Shown here piece after piece: positions 60,648 through 64,000 of a DNA stretch of 64,000 nt. Below the pieces are notes generated by a model that saw only the letters and a list, made by a program, of their open reading frames with translations, was not told the origin of the DNA and did not search any database. The stretch lies in NCBI GenBank assembly GCA_964423405.1, contig CAYREY010000002.1:1-64000 (forward strand). Reading direction: 5' to 3'. This DNA is from Bog-950 sp964423405. Lineage in GTDB: Bacteria; Bacteroidota; Bacteroidia; Chitinophagales; LD1. Position 1 is the stretch's first letter; each line of letters starts with the position of its first letter. Position numbers and translations under genes: made by a program.

Positions 60648-61667
60648 TCAAAATTTCAGTTCATCTAAACTTACAAGTTGCGTGCGTACAGTTTTGCCGT
60701 TTTTGTTTTTCAGGTCAAAAACCAACTCACGCTTATTCCAGTCTAAATGTAATACGCCGTAGTTAAGTTTGCAGTAAGCAGTGCCTACACGGTATTTGTT
60801 TTTATTAGCCAGCCATACCGAGTGGGTAAGCCCACTGCTGGTAAAATCGTAAATGGGGTATTGCCCCTCTACATTGCGTTTAGATATCTCGCCGTGATGT
60901 ATATCGCCGCTTATAAATACCACACCATTAGCGCGGGTTTTCTTTATCAGGTCCAGCATGCGCTGGTTTTCGGGTGCCAGGTTCATCCAGGCTTCCCAGC
61001 CGTTAAAATCTACCAGAAACATAGTGCTGGTACCTATTATGCGCACATCGGCTGGTTTTTGCAGCTCACCCTCCAGCCATTTCCATTGTTCATCGCCCAG
61101 CATGGTTCTGTTGGGGTCGTCGCTGCGTTGGTATTCGCCCCATGGTTTAGGGTGTTTTTTAAACACCAGCGAGTCGCGGAACGTGCGGCAATCCAGCATA
61201 ATAATCTGCACCCGTTTGCCCGCTTCGCCATATATGTACGAGGTATAAATACCTGCATGGCTTCGGCGTTCGCTGTTGGCAGGCTCTTTAAAAAAATCGA
61301 GAAATATTTTTTTCGACTCTTCTTTTTTAGGGTACTCTTTACCGCCATCGTTTACACCAAAGTCATGGTCATCCCAGGTGGCTATTATGGGCGCAGTTTC
61401 CTGTAGTTTGCGGTAAGCAGGTTTAGCTGCCAGCGAGTCGTACTTACTTTGCAGCAGAGCCATATCTTCGGTATCGCCGTAAACATTGTCGCCCAAAAAC
61501 ACAAATAGCTGAGGTTGCTCCTCAGCTACTTTATAAAATATCTCCATGGGCTTGTACTGGTTACCGCAACTGCCAAAGGCAATTTTGGTTAATGTTTGCG
61601 GGCTGGTGGTTTGTGCGGTAAGCGTAGCGGCAATAAAGCAACAACAGCAGGTAAATACGTGTTTCAT
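60648..61667 (-). CDS. Secreted PhoD-like alkaline phosphatase/phosphodiesterase
   Basis: A 339-residue exported enzyme: signal peptide (MKHVFTCCCCFIAATLTA), IAFGSCGNQ, FVFLGDNVYGD, TWDDHDFGVND and ISGDIHHGEI, the metal-binding blocks of the PhoD family. It is shorter than, and not closely similar to, the second PhoD-like protein in this group. The ATG at 61667 starts the signal peptide. 41 bases upstream of the receptor gene. Confidence 0.9.
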   Translation of the reverse strand: MKHVFTCCCCFIAATLTAQTTSPQTLTKIAFGSCGNQYKPMEIFYKVAEEQPQLFVFLGDNVYGDTEDMALLQSKYDSLAAKPAYRKLQETAPIIATWDDHDFGVNDGGKEYPKKEESKKIFLDFFKEPANSERRSHAGIYTSYIYGEAGKRVQIIMLDCRTFRDSLVFKKHPKPWGEYQRSDDPNRTMLGDEQWKWLEGELQKPADVRIIGTSTMFLVDFNGWEAWMNLAPENQRMLDLIKKTRANGVVFISGDIHHGEISKRNVEGQYPIYDFTSSGLTHSVWLANKNKYRVGTAYCKLNYGVLHLDWNKRELVFDLKNKNGKTVRTQLVSLDELKF

Positions 61668-61690
61668 TTTATAAGTGGGTGTATATCGTA

Positions 61691-62485
61691 TTATGGTAAA
61701 TCTCCTTCTTCTACTTCTAACCACGTTGCCGGAAAAATAAGGTCCTTATACCAGACCAACTCCCACTTGCCATCGTTGTATTCCAGTGCTGTCATATTCT
61801 CTACCCAGTCGCCGCTGTTCATATACATCACACTGCCACGTTCGGTGGTTATCTGTTTAATACAGGGTATATGGGTGTGGCCGTTCAGTACCACATCGTA
61901 ACCTTCGTCCAGCGCAATTTCGGCCGCGGTAAGCTCGTAATTACTCAGCATTTTAATGCCTTTTTTGGTAGCTTTTTTTACCTGCTGCGAAAACGATGTT
62001 TTAGGCCGGCCCAGTGTTTCCAGTATTAGGTTTGCCAGCTTATTTATAAGTATCAGTATTTCGTAACCGGTAGTGCCCAGTTTGGCCAGCCAGCGCGAAC
62101 CCTGCATCGATACATCAAAAATATCGCCGTGAAAAAACCAGTGTTTCTTTCCATCCAGCGTCAGCACTACTTTGTCTTCCAGTATCAGGTTGCCCAGTTT
62201 AAGGCCCGAGTAGCGGCGTAACAGTTCATCGTGGTTACCGGTAAGGCAAAACACTTTTACACCGCTTGATATAAAGCTAAAAATACGTTCTATTACCCGT
62301 GTATGCGAATTGGGAAAGTAGTAAGAGCGAAACTGCCAGATATCAATTAAGTCACCGTTTATCACCAGTATTTCGGGTTCTATGCTGTTCAGGTATTTAT
62401 TCAGCTCTTTAGCCTTGCAGCCTATAAAGCCCAGGTGCACATCGCTTATTACCGCTACTTTTACCTTTCGTTTTACAGCGCTCAT
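61691..62485 (-). CDS. Metallophosphoesterase, UDP-2,3-diacylglucosamine diphosphatase-like
   Basis: A 264-residue cytoplasmic calcineurin-type phosphoesterase: VAVISDVHLG, NGDLIDIWQ, FCLTGNHDEL, FFHGDIFD, LNGHTHIP and MNSGDWVEN. This set, including GDLIDIW and NSGDWVEN, matches the LpxH-like UDP-2,3-diacylglucosamine diphosphatase group in Bacteroidota (lipid A synthesis). Alternatively a general phosphodiesterase, given the neighbours. 23 bases before the PhoD gene. Confidence 0.85.
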   Translation of the reverse strand: MSAVKRKVKVAVISDVHLGFIGCKAKELNKYLNSIEPEILVINGDLIDIWQFRSYYFPNSHTRVIERIFSFISSGVKVFCLTGNHDELLRRYSGLKLGNLILEDKVVLTLDGKKHWFFHGDIFDVSMQGSRWLAKLGTTGYEILILINKLANLILETLGRPKTSFSQQVKKATKKGIKMLSNYELTAAEIALDEGYDVVLNGHTHIPCIKQITTERGSVMYMNSGDWVENMTALEYNDGKWELVWYKDLIFPATWLEVEEGDLP

Positions 62486-62591
62486 GCGGTGCTATATTGA
62501 TAAATGGTTGTTAAGCTAACGTTACGTTAAATACAAGGCTTACATACTGCTACAAATATTCTTAATACAACAATAACAGTACCGGTGGCAG

Positions 62592-63782
62592 TTACTCTTT
62601 AATAACGCCCAGGCTGCTTTGCCCTGCTGCTGATACTTGATTTATGCGGGCCAGTTCGCCATTAGGAAACTGCACGCTGAAATCGGTCCAGCCCGGTGTA
62701 CCGGCACGTGGGTCGGGGCGGTAGTAATCGGTAGATGTAATTTGTGCGCCGCTTTCAAAGGCATTATTCATATCGGTATAGTCGCCGTTGCGCGCTTCAG
62801 TAGTGCCGGCATCGCTGCGGGTACGTACTATGTAGCCTTGTTGTACACGGTTGGTAATTTGTGTTTTGCTACCGGTGGGGTTGTTCAGTATTACAAAGGC
62901 CGCCTCTGGCGTGCCGGGGTTGCTGTACACAAACATAGCGCGGCCCTGCAGCGATGGGTGGCCGGCTTTGTAAATCGACTCAGCAGCCCCTTCCATAATA
63001 AACACCACTTTGCCACGGGCCTGTGCCAGTGTAGGCCAGTTGCCGGCCAGTGCTGCTTCTTCCAGTGTGCTATAGCTGCCGCGTACATCATCGGGTGTAA
63101 TTACTTTGCTTAGCTGTTCGCCGAATACCGATTTTATTTCGGCATCCATATTATCGCAGGCGCTGGCATCGTAAGGTATAGCCAGGGTCATGCCCGGTAG
63201 GGCGGGCAAAGCACTGCCTACGGTTTCTTCTTTGGTTTCTACATTAATAAAAATGGGTATGTGGTTAGGGTGGGCCATGCTCCAGTTATATACTACTGTA
63301 AGTGCCTCTTTAAAAGTGTAGTAGCTGGTATTAAAATCAAAATCGGGTATATGCACAATTTTAAAGCCCGGTTCTTTCAGTGCTTCTACATGGCTATCGT
63401 TATCCAGCCCCACCATGCTCATACCCTGGCGGTAATAAAAGTTGCCGCCTTGCGGGTCGTTATAAATATCCAGCTCTATACCGCGTACGTTGTAATCGTT
63501 AAACTGCTGCTCCATGGGTAGGTGCCAGTAATCTATACCTGCCGGATCGTACTGTTGTGGCAGCAGGCCAAGCGCCATGGCATTGGTCATCCAGTTAAAA
63601 ATGCTATCGTTGGTTTTAAGGTGGTAGCTGTTGTGGCTGGCTATTACCTGTATCTGATTTAATTTTAAACTATCGGTAGGGCCATTATCGTAGGTCACCA
63701 GATTATCCTTGTCTTTAGGTTCTTTTTTACACGATGCAACTAAAAGCAAACAGGCAGCAAAAACGAGAGCGTAACTTTTCAT
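62592..63782 (-). CDS. Ca2+-dependent PI-PLC-like lipoprotein
   Basis: A 396-residue lipoprotein: signal with lipobox LLVASC, then a TIM-barrel phosphodiesterase of the PI-PLC family. Catalytic marks: IQVIASHNSYHLKTN (first His), NVRGIELDIYNDPQGGNF (Glu/Asp), HIPDFDF, and the ending STDYYRPDPRAGTPGW. It resembles the bacterial Ca2+-dependent phosphoinositide PLC-like family (PI-PLC-C1 type). It should cleave phospholipid head groups at the cell surface. First gene of the group, 106 bases before the metallophosphoesterase. Confidence 0.87.
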   Translation of the reverse strand: MKSYALVFAACLLLVASCKKEPKDKDNLVTYDNGPTDSLKLNQIQVIASHNSYHLKTNDSIFNWMTNAMALGLLPQQYDPAGIDYWHLPMEQQFNDYNVRGIELDIYNDPQGGNFYYRQGMSMVGLDNDSHVEALKEPGFKIVHIPDFDFNTSYYTFKEALTVVYNWSMAHPNHIPIFINVETKEETVGSALPALPGMTLAIPYDASACDNMDAEIKSVFGEQLSKVITPDDVRGSYSTLEEAALAGNWPTLAQARGKVVFIMEGAAESIYKAGHPSLQGRAMFVYSNPGTPEAAFVILNNPTGSKTQITNRVQQGYIVRTRSDAGTTEARNGDYTDMNNAFESGAQITSTDYYRPDPRAGTPGWTDFSVQFPNGELARINQVSAAGQSSLGVIKE

Positions 63783-63879
63783 TAACCTTAATTTTAGATG
63801 AAGTTAATGAAATGGTAATGCGGTGCAAGTGGCTGCAAAAGAAAATGTAAGGATGTTAAATGCAGCGTAACATTCGCTG

Positions 63880-64000
63880 TTAACGGTTGTTTTTAGCCTT
63901 CCCTTTTTTAACAGTTGGCGCAGTAGCGGTGGCCGGTACAGGTGGCTTGCGCAGGCCGGTAAGGGCACCTATCTCTTCGCCTATGCCTATAAACGAGCGG
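63880..64000 (-). CDS. 3' end of a gene continuing beyond the window
   Basis: Only the last 39 residues are visible: RSFIGIGEEIGALTGLRKPP, then a Pro/Ala/Thr and Lys-rich tail (KKGKAKNNR) and stop. I do not recognise the family. It lies 97 bases upstream of the PI-PLC gene on the same strand. Confidence 0.55.
   Translation of the reverse strand, partial: RSFIGIGEEIGALTGLRKPPVPATATAPTVKKGKAKNNR

Overview
The window is chromosomal DNA of a Bacteroidota bacterium, most likely from the Chitinophagales/Chitinophagaceae side of the phylum (the family-level placement is inference). Signs seen in the sequence are: several secreted proteins ending in type IX secretion (T9SS) C-terminal sorting domains; promoters of the Bacteroidota type (TTTG, about 19 bases, TAnnTTTG); the order DUF6089 - uppS - bamA - ompH-like genes - murI; and weak or absent Shine-Dalgarno sequences. 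No tRNA, rRNA, CRISPR array, prophage or intact insertion sequence was recognised.

Layout. 1-7.7 kb: a repeat-bearing intergenic region, a quinone-oxidoreductase-like gene, the rimP-nusA-infB operon and recA. 8-16 kb: a T9SS-exported SGNH hydrolase, a heme A synthase / unknown / MFS operon, acpP and fabF, a ParE-type toxin-antitoxin pair, and rnc. 16-21.4 kb (minus strand): a second SGNH hydrolase interrupted by a real assembly gap, an efflux adaptor, a TolC-type protein, a DinB-like protein, a thioredoxin-like protein and a DUF962 protein. 21.5-26.6 kb (plus strand): a cassette of poorly known membrane proteins with its own winged-helix regulator and two copies of a CTTTG-N5-CAAAG dyad. 26.6-35.1 kb (minus strand): envelope assembly (thioredoxin/TPR protein, murI, three Skp/OmpH-like chaperones, bamA, uppS, DUF6089). 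35.3-44.9 kb: a 5'-truncated T9SS cargo gene, an intact T9SS cargo gene, thiL, dnaN, a TPR protein, a DUF502 protein and the membrane pyrophosphatase hppA. 45-50.3 kb: repeats, an M43 metalloprotease, and a divergent tandem array of four related EGF-like lipoproteins. 51-56.6 kb: an RND efflux operon in which the AcrB-type pump is fused in frame to a TolC-type outer-membrane protein. 56.7-63.8 kb: five same-strand genes (two PhoD-like phosphatases, a TonB-dependent receptor, a metallophosphoesterase and a PI-PLC-like lipoprotein) that look like a phosphate or phospholipid scavenging locus.

Assembly. There are five 100-N gaps. Four are flanked by exact 55-base direct duplications, so they are almost certainly unmerged contig overlaps. 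Deleting one copy plus the Ns restores an intact reading frame in the three coding cases and gives fabF a normal upstream region. Only the gap at 16376-16475 hides unknown sequence.

Most interesting: the AcrB-TolC fusion with an internal start codon and signal peptide; the EGF-like lipoprotein array; a dispersed intergenic repeat (three copies here) with GTTAAC boxes at fixed spacing, always oriented the same way relative to a gene 3' end; and the self-contained regulator/membrane-protein cassette with matching operators.
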